The notes: generated by a model from the letters alone, not told the origin. DNA of 64,000 nucleotides from Meghimatium bilineatum (GCA_034231615.1 CM067311.1:24766015-24830014); one strand, 5' to 3'. Positions 29,823 to 42,204 are shown, counted from the first letter of the stretch. Program-made: numbers and translations.

Positions 29823-30151
29823 TCTTTCGGTAATGACGTCCGTTGATGGAGGGTGTTTCTCTAATCAAGTCTGGGTCATTCCGTCGATCGTTGGATTAAT
29901 CAACTAACATCGTAAAGTCCAGACCGATTTGTGTAACAGAAGTCAGTTCATCCCAATAATGTTTCATTCAACAGGGGTAGACCAAATGAAACATTCAGAA
30001 GAACAATACTTAGAGAAAGTAAAACAATCAATATACACACTATTCAAGAACTGCACAGAATAGCTATGAACAGAGAGAAGCTCTGATTGGAGAGATCTGA
30101 CCTCCGCCCTATGCGCTAACTTCAGGATTAAAGGAAGTGAATGAATGAATG
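29823..30151 (+). mobile_element. chimeric short repeat: unknown head plus LINE tail, copy 2
   Basis: Same organisation as 14879-15194: tcggtaatgacgtccgttga head, cagaagtcagttcat, then a variable 20 bp, then acattcagaagaacaatact and cctatgcgctaacttcag with (aatg)n. The head and tail are each about 90 percent alike between the copies. Confidence 0.75.
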
Positions 30152-30284
30152 GTTCACTAATGTATGGATTAAATATCTGATCCAAAATTAGTTGACCATG
30201 CGTTTAGTGATTTGTCAATGTGATAGTGAGTGATTTTTTTTTAAAGTATGAAATGTCAAAGTTCATGCAAACCTGTAACTCCGA

Positions 30285-30400
30285 CCTCCAGGATAAACAC
30301 ATTTTAGTTGGTTAAGTAAAATATGCTCATCTTTGGGTAAGGCGCGCCTTTTTTTAACCGAGGACTGCTAATCTAATTTGGTTATATCAGAGCTTTGAAA
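30285..30400. repeat. small repeat related to the 131-bp insert
   Basis: gggtaaggcgcgcctttttt, aaccgaggactgctaatcta and atttggttatatcagagc parallel the insert at 25491-25621. It ends where the 30-bp array starts. Confidence 0.5.
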
Positions 30401-30424
30401 CCAACCAAAAGTTATACATGCACT

Positions 30425-31998
30425 GTATTACCGGATATATCTTATTACAACATTAACTTACCGGATATATCTTACCAGAACACTAACTTACCGGATATAT
30501 CTTACCACAACACTAACTTACCGGATATATCTTATTACAACATTATCTTACCGGATATATCTTACCAGAACACTAACATACCGGATATATCTTATTACAA
30601 CATTAACTTACCGGATATATCTTACCACAACACTAACATACCGGATATATCTTACCACAACACTAACATACCGGATATATCTTATTACAACATTAACTTA
30701 CCGGATATATCTTACCACAACACTAACATACCGGATATATCTTACCATCACAACATTAACTTACCGGATATATCTTACCATCACAACATTAACTTACCGG
30801 ATATATCTTACCACAACACTAACATACCGGATATATCTTACCATCACAACATTAACTTACCGGATATATCTTACCACAACACTAACTTACCGGATATATC
30901 TTATTACAACATTAACTTACCGGATATATATTACCACAACACTAACATACCGGATATATCTTACCACAACATTAACTTACCGGATATATCTTACCACAAC
31001 ATTAACTTACCGGATATATCTTACCACAACACTAACTTACCAGATATATCTTATTACAACATTAACTTACCGGATATATCTTACCACAACATTAACTTAC
31101 CGGATATATCTTACCACAACACTAACTTACCGGATATATCTTTTTACAACATTAACTTACCGGATATATCTTACCAGAACACTAACTTACCGGATATATC
31201 TTACCACAACACTAACTTACCGGATATATCTTACCAGAACACTAACTTACCGGATATATCTTACCACAACACTAACTTACCGGATATATCTTACCACAAC
31301 ATTAACTTACCGGATATATCTTACCACAACATTAACTTACCGGATATATCTTACCACAACATTAACTTACCGGATATATCTTACCACAACACTAACTTAC
31401 CGGATATATCTTTTTACAACATTAACTTACCGGATATATCTTACCAGAACACTAACTTACCGGATATATCTTACCACAACACTAACTTACCGGATATATC
31501 TTACCAGAACACTAACTTACCGGATATATCTTACCACAACACTAACTTACCGGATATATCTTACCACAACATTAACTTACCGGATATATCTTACCACAAC
31601 ATTAACTTACCGGATATATCTTACCACAACATTAACTTACCGGATATATCTTACCACAACATTAACTTACCGGATATATCTTACCACCACACTAACTTAC
31701 CAGATATATCTTACCACAACATTATCTTACCGGATATATCTTACCACAACACTAACTTACCGGATATATCTTATTACAACATTAACTTACCGGATATATC
31801 TTACCACAACACTAACATACCGGATATATCTTATTACAACATTAACTTACCGGATATATCTTACCACAACATTATCTTACCGGATATATCTTACCACAAC
31901 ATTAACTTACCGGATATATCTTACCACAACACTAACTTACCGGATATATCTTACCACCACAATATTAACTTACCGGATATATCTTACCACAACATTAA
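30425..31998. repeat. 30-bp minisatellite, ~52 units
   Basis: Units read ttaccggatatatcttacca and caacactaac, with recurring alternatives (accaga, attaca, cattaac). Length changes are all 3 bp (an extra cat or cac), so one frame, LPDISYHNTN repeated, stays open for 547 codons (30395-32038). That frame has no in-frame ATG; its only start would be a TTG. Most likely the array is non-coding and homogenised. A splice-acceptor-like ttatatcag at 30390 keeps a small coding possibility open. Confidence 0.97.
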
Positions 31999-32654
31999 AA
32001 TCAAATTTAAAAAGAAATTTGAATTAACCATCCACTGAGTTAAATTAATTGAGTCAGTGAAATACACAAAACTCCATATAGTGAAAGAAAAAAACTGAAA
32101 ATGATATGATCTGATATCATCTACAATAAAGTCACGCGAAATATCTAACGTCAGAAAGATTTATTTTTTTGTGGTAACATCTTATCAAAGAAAGTTAATG
32201 TACTGAAACAAATCTAGTAGAATTGCTTCCCTTGATTCTTAAAGATATTAGCAATTTAATTCCTTCCCTTAGTAGGACGAAATTACACCTAATGTTTAAT
32301 TCTAGTGTTGCTGTTTTTATTAGTTTCGTAAAATAGAGACTTCTTTTGAGATAACTTTATTATGCATCTAGTGTGTTATTGTTTACTAAGCGTGGATTGA
32401 TACAAAGCTGTTTGTTTTAAGTCCTTGTTGGTTCCCCACAACTGGATTTGCAGATATGTTCACATGGGTTAGGTTGTTGGTCTGTGAGAAATGAAGCTTG
32501 ATAATGTTCTCTGGTGTCGGAAATAATTATATTAAACAAGTAAACATGTGTTAATATCTACCACTAATGAGTTAAACAATGATGAAAACAGATGTGTTAC
32601 AACGAATAAGGGCAAACATATTTGACATTTCGATCATAACCTCTTCGTCTGAAC

Positions 32655-32655
<1 letters not shown>
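31999..32655. other. no recognised feature
   Basis: AT-rich sequence between the 30-bp array and a TA run. No frame or repeat of note. Confidence 0.5.
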
Positions 32656-32725
<70 letters not shown>

Positions 32726-32748
32726 TATATATATATATATATAATATA
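32656..32748. repeat. (TA)n microsatellite
   Basis: About 90 bp of TA with two small interruptions (tatta). Confidence 0.95.
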
Positions 32749-32959
32749 AATGCAAATAATACAGAAGCAAAAAATGTCTAGATGTCTGAAACAAATTAAA
32801 AAGTTCCTGCAACAGCCGGCATAGGAAGAAATTTAATGTATTTATTTTGTTGTTGTTGCAATATGTTGAAGATCTAAAGGCAATATGTTGAGTGCCATAG
32901 AGGTAGAATTTTGATTGTACAGGAAGAATTTTGATTGTAACTTCGAAAAGCAATGATAG

Positions 32960-34765
32960 AGGAATATCAGAAAATACATAAGGAGATCAGAGAGAAATGC
33001 AAACTAACAAAAGAAAGTTGGCTGAACAAGAAGTGCACAGAAATTGAATGACATTACAATCAAGACACAACATTACTACATACGAAAATTGATGTGATAG
33101 CAGGGAAAAGAACGAAAATAGTTACAGGATGTGTAAAATCTAAGACAGGGCAAGGTATTACAGAGAACAGAGATGGTCGGAATATATCAAAGAACTCTAT
33201 GATGACAACAGACCCGAGATAAACATACAAGATAACGTCGATTAATACTCGCAGCGGAAGTAAAGGAAGCCCTAAGGCACATGAACTATGGCAAAGCCGC
33301 AGGACCAAACAATATCACATTCGAGGAATTAGTAGCTTTATGTGACTTTAGAGTAGAAATAATCATTAATTAAATTGCTGAATGACACATATAATAGAGG
33401 ACACATACCCAGTGACTTAATGAGGTCCATATATTTAAGTCATGCCAAATTAACCAGAGACCACCGAGTGTGAAGAACACCGTACAATCAGCATCATGAG
33501 CCAAATAATTAAAATGCTTCTCAGAACCATCATGAAGAGAGCGAGAAACAAAATAAAAACATAAATAAGTCTAGAACAATGTGGCTTTGTAGAAGGCAAA
33601 GGTACCAACAATGCTATATATATTTTGAGAACAATATAATAGAGAGGTCTATAGAGGTAAAAACAGACATATATCTCTGTTTTATAGACTACACAAAGTC
33701 ATTTGATAAAGTTAAACATAGTAAAGTTATATAAATGCTAGATAATTTGAACATAGACAATACGTTGTAAGAATCATAAATAAATGATTATCAATCAAAT
33801 ACTGGCAACAAAAAGCAGCAATAAGAGTAGGAAATCAATTTGGTCCCTTTTAACAAATAAAACAAGGAGTCAGACAGGGATGTGTACTTTAATCATACTT
33901 GTTCTCTTTACACAGTGAAAACATAATGCGAGCAATATTTGATATCCCAAGAATATCAGTGGACATAACATAAATAATTTGAGATATGCGGATGACACTG
34001 TTCTAATTGCTAAAAGTGAGGAAGACATTAAAAAATTAATTGATGTAGTAGTGATAAAAAGTAAATAGAAAAGCCTCTTCCTAAATATCTAGAAAACAGA
34101 AGTAAAATGTTATTTCAAAGAAACAAAATACTATATCTTGCAAGATGAAAGTGAAAGATATAGCATTAGAGCAGGTCCAACAATTTAAGTATTTAGGTAC
34201 AACGATTACAGCACATGGAAGATATTCAACAGAAATCAGAAAAACTGGCAGGCAAAAAACAACATTCAGAAAAACGAAAAATATAATACGTAATATGACC
34301 TTGTCATTTGAGGTGAGGAAGAGAGTTCTGCAGTGCTATATAACTCCTAAACTAACATATGGATGCGATTCTTGGACAATAAACAAACTGGAAATTAGAC
34401 GCAGTAGATATGTGGTTCAACAGAAGAATGCGGAGAATACCATGGATTGCCAGAAAAAGAAATGTGGATGTGTTGAAAGAGTCAAATGCGACACTGAGCT
34501 CTATCAATAATATAAGAAAAAGACAAATCTTAATATTTTTGTCCACTTCATAAGACAGAGAGGTTTGGAGAACATAGTCACAACAGACAAGATTTAGGAC
34601 AAAAAGAGGGTGACAAAGTGAAAAAATGTTAGATACTTTAATAACCTGACACAGCAGGGGAAAAAACAACGATTCTGATACATAATGCTTGGAGACAGAG
34701 AGCTGTGGAGAGCCATGATCGCCTAAGCCAACCGGCATGGCACCTGATGAGGATGATTTATTTTA
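32960..34765 (+). mobile_element. RTE-like LINE (family B), long decayed copy
   Basis: In order across frames: KIHKEIREKCKLTKESWLNK, GKRTKIVTGCVKSKTG, YIKELYDDNRPEINIQDNV, VKEALRHMNYGKAAGPNNIT, SLEQCGFVEGKGTNNAIYI, a VRQGCV-like block, LRYADDTVLIAKSEEDIKKL (catalytic YADD at 33985-33996), QQFKYLGTTITAHGRYSTEI, LTYGCDSWTINKLEI and a shared catggcacctgatgaggatg end. It spans the linker before RT, the full RT and the C-terminus, about 1.8 kb. No endonuclease domain is seen upstream. Many frameshifts are present. It is the reference for the shorter copy at 4453-5212. Confidence 0.9.
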
Positions 34766-34779
34766 ACATTTCTTTGTTC

Positions 34780-35200
34780 ATACGCGATGTTGTCAGAACA
34801 TCATTTTTTGGTCTCTTTCCATGAAGTTTTCCCTTTTCTTTTATATATCCACATATTTAAGGCATCAATTATGTTTTCTATCTGTTTATTATCCATGTTT
34901 CTGAGCCATACATTAATGTAGAGAAAATGTATCACATTATAATTATCATTTGTAGTTTGTTTCTGATATTTCGGCTGTTATTAGCTTCCTCATGTCATTA
35001 AAACACGTTTAATCATTCCTATTTTCCTTTAATTTCTATTTCACATCTACAATCATTATGACTATGTGTCCAAGATACAGGAAAATGATCTTTTTGTTGC
35101 AATGTCTATCCACGTATTTTACGTTTAATGTTTGTTCCTCTTAAATTTTGTTCCTCTTAAATGATCATCAAGGCTTTTGTTTTGTGCATGTTTATAGTTA
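34780..35200 (-). mobile_element. RTE-like LINE fragment, post-catalytic RT
   Basis: The minus strand gives TINMHKTKALMI, TLQQKDHFPVSW, NDCRCEIEIKGK, STLMYGSETWI-like and ALNMWIYKRKGKTSWKETKK. It is highly diverged, with many stops. It is recognisable only by the order of blocks (xTLxYGxExW followed by W-x-x-x-x-x-x-W). Confidence 0.6.
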
Positions 35201-36002
35201 GTCTATAAATATATACATATTATTCTATTTCAAAAATAACATATCACGCTTTTATAACATGTAAATTGCATGAAACTCGGACCAATCGTTTCTTAAGTTA
35301 TAATTATCACATGGATATTAATTTCTAATCCATTATATTTGCTTACCAACTACATTTATATTTACGATTTATCTTCTCAAGATACATCAAGTCTTCTAAT
35401 GCACACACATCTCAAACAACACTCACTTACCGAGCAAGAATAGTACGGACGAGAAACAACGATGGAATTCCATAGATTGCATAAGTAGATAGTAGGATTA
35501 TAATGAATCTACACATAAACTATCACATAAATACAGGAGAAACGACTGATATCGCAACCCGTTGTTCCCGTGAGTTATACCTTTGTTGAGACAAAGTATC
35601 ACATAAATTATTACAAATTATGGCTGAAAGAACACGAAGATAATGGATAGAACCATTATGTTGGGCATAAAATATTTTAAAAATACTCGCCATAAATACA
35701 GCGATGACATGTTTATTGACATCTAAATAATGTTGTCGCCTCAGCCTCATTACGTGACGCAAATATTCTGTGTGAATCTGTCAAGTGTTACTTTTCGTGC
35801 AGCAGGCGTTCTTGTACCTGACGTCATCATGTATGAATGACGTCTTGGCATCGATAAATCATTAACCGGTGTTAAGATAAATTTTCATCCGTGCATTGCC
35901 AACTCCCAAAATGGGAACAACGAATAGCGATACTGTTCGAAATTTCTGACGTTAGATATTTAGATAATGTTAGGTATTTGGAATCAAAGATGCCATATGA
36001 AC
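35201..36002. other. no recognised feature
   Basis: AT-rich sequence with a 79-codon minus frame lacking motifs. Nothing repeated. Confidence 0.5.
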
Positions 36003-37448
36003 ATTAAAAGGAAGGAAATCACCTGGTGTAGATAACATTCCTGTAGAGTTCTTGAAATATGAATAAGTAAAGTAACCTATAGCATTTATTAATGCCGTAG
36101 GGGTGTGAGATGTTAGCGATCTCACATTTCAGAGGCTCTGCAAATGAGGGCGGTAGCCATCTCCTCTCCCTCGCAGTCTTTACTTCCTGGATTAAACCGG
36201 TACCCATTTGAGGCTGGGTCGACCTGGGAACCGTTGCATTCTGAAAAAAAACATTTCCGCCTTAACTGGGCAATGAACCCAGGACCACTCATATACGAAG
36301 CCAGTGCGCTAATCACTGCGGCTCCCATATATGGGGTAATTTATGGGGTAAAAACTATGACAAAATTGGTCTAGAATATGTGGAGTACAAACACTGAAAC
36401 CCTGCATAGACACAATCAGTAATAATAAACATATCCAAGAAAGGATTAGTTTCTAAGAATTATAAAACTATTAGCCTTATAACGCACACAAGTAAAAGGA
36501 TTTTCAAAATACTCCTTAACAGAATAAAGCAACGTCAGAAGAAGTAATTGCAGTATGACAAGCTGGCTTATGAACAAACAGAAGCACTGTTGAATAAACA
36601 TTGAACATTAGAATATTAATTGGAAAACATATTCAGTACTCCTGTAATCTTTAGAAAATTTCACTGATCTTACAGAAAAATTTCACAGTGTTTGGCATGA
36701 TGGTCTCTGGTACATACTGAGACAATTTTATTTCGACACCACAATCATAGACATTGACGAATCTCTTTACGGAAATGTAAGTTGTGTATTATCTGTCAAC
36801 TGTCAAATACTGCATTTTTTCCGTTAAGGAGTTGAAGGGAGGGATTTTGTTGTCTTATCAAATAATATAACTGGAGAGTTTATAAAATAAATGTGGGAGT
36901 TCGGCATGGAGGCATAATGTCTCCAGTACTTTAGAACATATACCTAGAGCACATCATACAGGGGACCCTTCATGATTAAAACATGACTATATCAATCGGA
37001 GGTCGCCCTATTTACAATAACCCTATATGATGTTCGTCCATCGTAATCGATGATGACCAAAAACTCAGCAAAAATAATAATAACACCAAGTAATAAAAAA
37101 TTATAAAGTTAATAGTGCGGTTTTAAGTGACTAACACGTCCAATGCGAGCACAATATGTTCTTCTTACATAATTGATACCTATTAACACAACGATATTGT
37201 GATAGTGGTTGACAATATTGGTCTTATAGCTGGGTCAGAACAAGAACTACAAGAGTTAACAGCAAAGTTGGAAAAATTACCAGCAAGTAAGGAATGGATG
37301 TCAAAAAAAAAAGAAAAAAAAAGAAAAAAAAAAGATCAAAATCTTGGTTAACAGAGTCACAGAATCACAGACCGACGTCATGATAAATGTATATAAACTT
37401 GAGGAAGTGAATGCTTTCAAATACCTCGGATATAGCTTATGTAGAGAT
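36003..37448 (+). mobile_element. RTE-like LINE (host of nested insertion), 5' segment
   Basis: LKGRKSPGVDNIPVEFLKYE opens the RT. After a SINE insertion come a CKNYRTISLITHTSKRIF-like stretch, FHSVWHDGLWYILRQFYFD, VGVRHGGIMSPV and TISIGGRPIYN, then another foreign stretch (about 37015-37190, beginning with the 3' terminus of the zinc-finger-type LINE). It continues with IVLIAGSEQELQELTAKLEK-type codons and LEEVNAFKYLG. The A-rich run at 37300-37345 disrupts the frame. The element resumes at 38164 after a nested LINE. Confidence 0.85.
36095..36345 (-). mobile_element. tRNA-derived SINE inside LINE
   Basis: On the minus strand: gggagccgcagtgattagcg (A box within), a cctgggttcattgccc B-box region, aaatgttttttttcag, then ccagcctcaaatgggtaccg and a ggagatggctaccgccctca body. 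The body relates it to the SINE at 6304-6602. It splits the RT fingers of the surrounding LINE. I could not define an exact target-site duplication. Confidence 0.8.
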
Positions 37449-38151
37449 TCATTTATTCATTGTTACCATGCCTTCCGTCATAGGTAACATCATGTCTCTC
37501 CACAGTCCTCTATTTGTTATACATTTAAATATAGTTTCTGATGATTCTGCATCATAAATAATGGCGTTCAAGCCATCCAACATTTTCTCACGTTGTCTTC
37601 CTCTGTCTCTCTTACTCTCGATCTTTCCAGTTGTTACGAAATCTCCAAACCATCTCTTCTCATGACATGACCCAGAAACTATGATTGTCGTCTTCTAATG
37701 CAGTTAATAAGTTCTCTATTTGAGTCGACCAGTTGTAGAATTATAGCTTTACACTTTTTAGCTGTCCATGACAATGGCAACATTCTTCTATAAAACCACA
37801 TCTCTGTTGTCTTATGTTTTCTTGCAATATGTTCAAATGTCCATGCTTTTCCATACCATATAACAGTATATTGATAATGAATTATTGAATGAATTATCAT
37901 ACAATGATATATTTGATAATGAATTAGATAATGAATTAAATAATGAATTATTACACAAGATGTTCCTTACCTTCTATAATGCTGCGTTTGTTTGTGCTCT
38001 TCGACCTTTTTTTTTAAATCTCAGTGGTGTTTCTCAGTTTTTTAAAATCTACCATAGGAAGTAATAATTGTGCCCAAATAATTAAATTTGTCAACTTGTT
38101 TAAGAATTCTCCCGTTGACCTTGATGTTACATTTATGACCTTGATATTACA
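37449..38151 (-). mobile_element. 5'-truncated RTE-like LINE nested in another LINE, 12-bp TSD
   Basis: ttatgtagagat flanks it exactly (37437-37448 and 38152-38163). Read from 38151 down: CNIKVNGRILKQVDKFNYLG and TIITSYGR, then decayed blocks, then GKAWTFEHIARKHKTTEMWF and YRRMLPLSWTAKKC, the usual thumb region. The 3' end finishes aatgaataaatga. About 700 bp survive. The (ataatgaatt)n patch at 37875-37965 is an internal expansion. The host ORF can be read across the empty site. Confidence 0.92.
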
Positions 38152-38163
38152 TTATGTAGAGAT

Positions 38164-38450
38164 AGAAAGTGCAAAACAGAAATAAAGATAAGCCTGGACA
38201 TGGCTTTAGTTTATATGTCAAGGCTAAACTTAATTTAGAAAAGCAGCATCATTGTTAGAGTGCACATCAAACCTTAAAACTTACTAGTGCTTTCTATTGT
38301 GATGTACGGTTGTGAAAGTTGGACAGGCACTGCGGACATGGAGAGACATCTACGGGCCTTCGAATACAAATGTTACAGACGAATTCCACGAATGTCCTAT
38401 AGAGAACATAAGAAATTACAAGAACAAAGTGCGTGAGAAACTGTCATTGT
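38164..38450 (+). mobile_element. RTE-like LINE (host of nested insertion), 3' segment
   Basis: Continues the host frame as RKCKTEIKISLDMALVYMSR, then IVMYGCESWTGTADMERHLR and AFEYKCYRRIPRMSYREHKK, the thumb region that should follow FKYLG in the 5' segment. This shows the two pieces were one element. Confidence 0.88.
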
Positions 38451-39110
38451 TAAGAAATACCATGCACTCGCCGCCTAGCGACAGGTGGAAAATTGTCACA
38501 GACTAGGGAAACCCGCTCGAATTAAAGGTACGATGAAAACGGAAGTTCTAGGCTTATATGGCACAATTTATACTGTATCACAATATAGTTCACGCTTCCT
38601 GTCAGAAAGCACTAAATTGTTAACTGATTTTTCACGAACGAATATAATTGTAAAACAATTGAATCTATTATTTATTTTTAGAATATTTGTGAAACATATT
38701 AAACTTGTAAAGAGAGAACAAGTAGCAAACAGTGTACTTCAGTTTCAAAAAGAAAATCTATTCGGTATCGCCACGGAAGCACGTGCAGACAGAAAGCACG
38801 TTACGTTCAGTCGAGAATCACTTTCACCATTTGTCATTGGGTGATATAAATCACGTGTCTCTGGCAAGCATAGCAGCAGCCACGTGGGCGCCATGGAACC
38901 TTAAAGCATTTCTGAACTGAAAATCTAGACAAGATTAATGGATTCTTAAGGGCCAGTAACTAAAAGCTATTTTCATGTTTTCTTCTCCCGCATATTCTTG
39001 GAAACTGTATCGGCATTTTGGAGAGAAAAAAAAATTAAACAGAACGCGTGAGAGTACTCGATAAAACACCTCCAGCTTCGACACATGCGACACTAGAACG
39101 TTAGTCATCA
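38451..39110. other. no recognised feature
   Basis: A 119-codon plus frame at 38485-38844 shows no motif. No tandem or dispersed repeat seen. Confidence 0.45.
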
Positions 39111-39117
39111 TGCATGT

Positions 39118-39345
39118 AATCCATTTATCTGTCTATCTATCCATCCATCTATCTGTCTGGACTGTCTGTCTGCTTGCCTGCCTGTCTGTCTGTATGTATG
39201 TCTGTCTATCTATCTATCATATCTGCCTGTCTGTCTGTCTATCAAGCAATCTGTTCATTGAAGATGGTGCATACGTGTCATCCATTCATTCATCCTTCTA
39301 TCTCTCATCTATCCATCCATCTATCTATTTATCTATCTGTCTGTC
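39118..39345. repeat. (ATCT)n/(GTCT)n compound microsatellite
   Basis: Tetranucleotide runs of atct, gtct and cctg with interruptions. Confidence 0.95.
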
Positions 39346-39402
39346 TATGTTCTTTCAGCCTCGAATACTGTAGGGCAGATGGCAGAAACCAGTACTCTCC
39401 GG

Positions 39403-39795
39403 TATGAGAGATATGCTACTACTGTGTGTAAATCTACAGTATGAGAGATATGATACTACTGTGTGTAAATCTCCAGTATGAGAGATATTATACGAATGTG
39501 TGTAAATCTCCAGTATGAGAGATATGCTACTACTGTGTGTAAATCTCTAGTATGAGAGATATGCTACTACTGTGTGTAAATCTCCAGTATGAGAGATATG
39601 CTACTACTGTGTGTAAATCTCCAGTATGAGAGATATGCTACTACTGTGTGTAAATCTCCAGTATGAGAGATATGCTACTACTGTGTGTAAATCTCCAGTA
39701 TGAGTTATACGATACTAATGTGTGTAAATCTTGCATGTTGCTGAGGATGATATGCTACTAACGTGTGTAAATCTTGCATGTTGCTGAGGATGATA
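39403..39795. repeat. 37-bp minisatellite with 3' variant units
   Basis: About nine units of tatgagagatatgctactac plus tgtgtgtaaatctccag. The last two are a longer variant in which ctccag is replaced by cttgcatgttgctgaggatg. Confidence 0.95.
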
Positions 39796-39930
39796 TGCGT
39801 ACATATTTCATGCTTGTTCTGTGAAGAGTTTCTCTTGGTCTTTTTATAACGGTTCAATATCATTTTAATGGTATCTCTTATCTCAAGAAAATAGATTCTC
39901 TCATTGCAAATGTACAGCGTTTTGTGATAA

Positions 39931-39993
39931 CATAATAATAATAATAATAATAACAATAATAATAACAATAACAATAATAATAATAATAATAAT
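39931..39993. repeat. (AAT)n microsatellite
   Basis: About 20 AAT/AAC triplets. The reverse strand reads as poly-leucine. Confidence 0.95.
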
Positions 39994-40014
39994 GACAAAA
40001 ACCATAACTGGTCG

Positions 40015-40870
40015 AGATTGTAGGGATGTCACACTGGAGACATCAGCGCAAAAAAACTCTCCGAAACATCCCTATTCTCATCCACTCGAAGGAGTATAGA
40101 AAAGACAACACGCCCATACTATTCCTTGGTTTTATCAATCCAGGATGTTCTCTCGATTCATTTTCTCCTTCTACCCTCGTCTGTTTCTTGCCAAATAGTT
40201 TTGGAAAGCGAGTCGTGTTCGAACATGACTAAACCAAACAAGCTTACGCCATTTCATCACTGCTGAAAGTGGTTCTTGATAACCCACAAGTTTGTTTATT
40301 TGCTACCGAACGAATATATTTTTCTTGTGTTCTACGTTGTTAATTCTTAACAGACGTCTCTAGCACTTGTGTTTAAAAGTCTGAATTCTTCTTCCCGTCT
40401 CTAGCACTTGTGTTTAAAAGTCTGAATTCTTCTTGCCGTCTCTGCATTGAGTGTCCAGCTTACACAAACGTATAAAAAATATACTTAGCACTAACGATTT
40501 GAATAGATTGATATTTACTATAATACTGTTCTGATTTTTCCAAATCATATTCAATTTTGCCATGACAGTCACCGCCATCTCGAGTCTTAGTTTAATCTCA
40601 TTTCCCCGAGTTGCCATCATCACATAATTGCGACCCAAGAGAGTTCAAGGTGGTAACTTCCTGATGTGTGTGAAAGCTTAACCAGCTTTTCGTTGGACCA
40701 TGCTTGACTTCACTAGTTACCAATATTTTGCTTTTATCAATGCTAATTTCTATGATAACATAGCGTTTAATTCGAACGTCCTCAGTCTTTGTAGAGAAAC
40801 GGCTACTGACAATTACTGCGACTTCATCTCGCACAAGACTGGCAAGAAATTGTTGTTTTCTAATAATACT
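40015..40870 (-). mobile_element. RTE-like LINE 3' part
   Basis: Minus strand, from 40870: EISIDKSKILVTSEVKHG, then across a frameshift NEIKLRLEMAVTVMAKLNMI, NLFKSLVLSIFF, then a CRKLVWFSHV / QNYLARN tail near 40250-40150. This is thumb and C-terminal sequence. A 41-bp tandem duplication at 40355-40436 (cgtctctagcacttgtgttt ...) breaks the frame. Confidence 0.82.
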
Positions 40871-42204
40871 GTAGTCCTACGTTTAACAGTGATAGAAATA
40901 TGCGGTAAAATTACAAGAATGGTTATTAAACAGAAACATAATCATTTGGTTTAAAATTTTTGCCAAAATCACGACATGTTGATGATTCCTGTATCTTTCT
41001 GCCTATTATTTATTTCAAATATGCATAATAAGAATGCAGCCATAGTAAATCTCATTCTGAATTTCATCAAAGTCTAGATACGTCATTACTTGTTGTGTAC
41101 ACAGAAAATATTTCGTTGAAGCACTTCCTTCAGTGTATTGCAATTTCAAGACATTCTGCTAAATGTCAAAGATTCGACGAGTCTTTTTATTCTGTGTTTT
41201 CTCTCATACTTTTGAAGATTTGCACGATGAAGTCTGCAGAACAGAGTATGTTGTGTCATGGTTTACAGCGTGGGTATGATAATGCACCTTTTGTCCTTCC
41301 TCAATTCTCATTAATAGCATTGTTTTATGACAGGATTCGACAAAATACTACCCGAAAGCCACATTGCTCATGTCAAGCCAGTTCTATTAGCCCATCAACC
41401 TGATTTAACATTGATATATTTCATTGGCACCTGTGCTAAAAATATATCAAATCAGAAACTATCTCAGGCAAACTGTGGAGTACGTTGCTACGCAATGATA
41501 GGTGTTATGGAGATTATTGCGTCAGAACGTTTATATTGCTAGCTGAAAACAATATTGCTCGCCGCAATGTTTTGATATTTGAAATTGTAAATTGTACATT
41601 CGGTGCGCATTTTATTGTAGTGAAAGATCCTTGCAAATTTCGACAACTGCGTTGACTTCCTTTTGAATTTTCATGGACTTGAACAAACCCTGTTAGTCTT
41701 TTGCCATTTGGTGAATGCCATTTGGTATATCTGGACAATTAACCCAAAAATGTTGCTCATCTCTATTTTGGGGTAAAAGTTGACCTCTATATACGGAGAA
41801 GTTTAACCTACCCCCCCCCCCCCCATCCCAACAATCGCCTCTTAAAACATTAATTTAAGATCTTAATAGTGCTACATTTTGCTCCTCTTTAAGGCCCTGA
41901 CGACACGCGCACTATTCGAAGACTGAACCACAATAAAACATTCCATCCCAAGTGAGCAACTGATGAAATGTAACAGAAACGGGTTCAGTACAGAATGATA
42001 CGCCATTTTTAATGAAACAAACCATACATTATTTAACGAAAATGAACTTTCGTTAAAGGTGCATACAACGCACCATACATTCGATCTGCGCGCAACGCAC
42101 TGTGAGCTCTCCTTCGGGAAGACCCTGGAGGATGGGGGGGGGGGGGGCTCTCAGTGCGTTATTATAATAATATTGTATAAACAGCGTTCTATTATGTGTT
42201 TAAT
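40871..42204. other. mostly no recognised feature; possible SINE-like scraps
   Basis: 41221-41310 contains gttgtgtcatggtttacagc and resembles the middle of a reverse (GAA)n-family copy. A C13-like run lies at about 41811-41824 and a G-run near 42135. Frames at 41095-41542 have no motif. Confidence 0.4.

Noticed and set aside
30395-32038. 547-codon open frame as a real protein gene
   Set aside because: It is entirely the 30-bp array, has no in-frame ATG (only a TTG), and the open frame follows from unit length. Kept only as a low-probability exon idea.
39705-39998. Minus-strand protein starting with a leucine run
   Set aside because: The leucines are an AAT microsatellite read in reverse. 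The rest has no motif.
41811-41824. Poly-C and poly-G runs (also near 42135, 46391, 52481, 56795) as G-quadruplex regulators
   Set aside because: They are single homopolymer runs, several inside or near repeats. Nothing else suggests regulation, and length may be affected by sequencing error.
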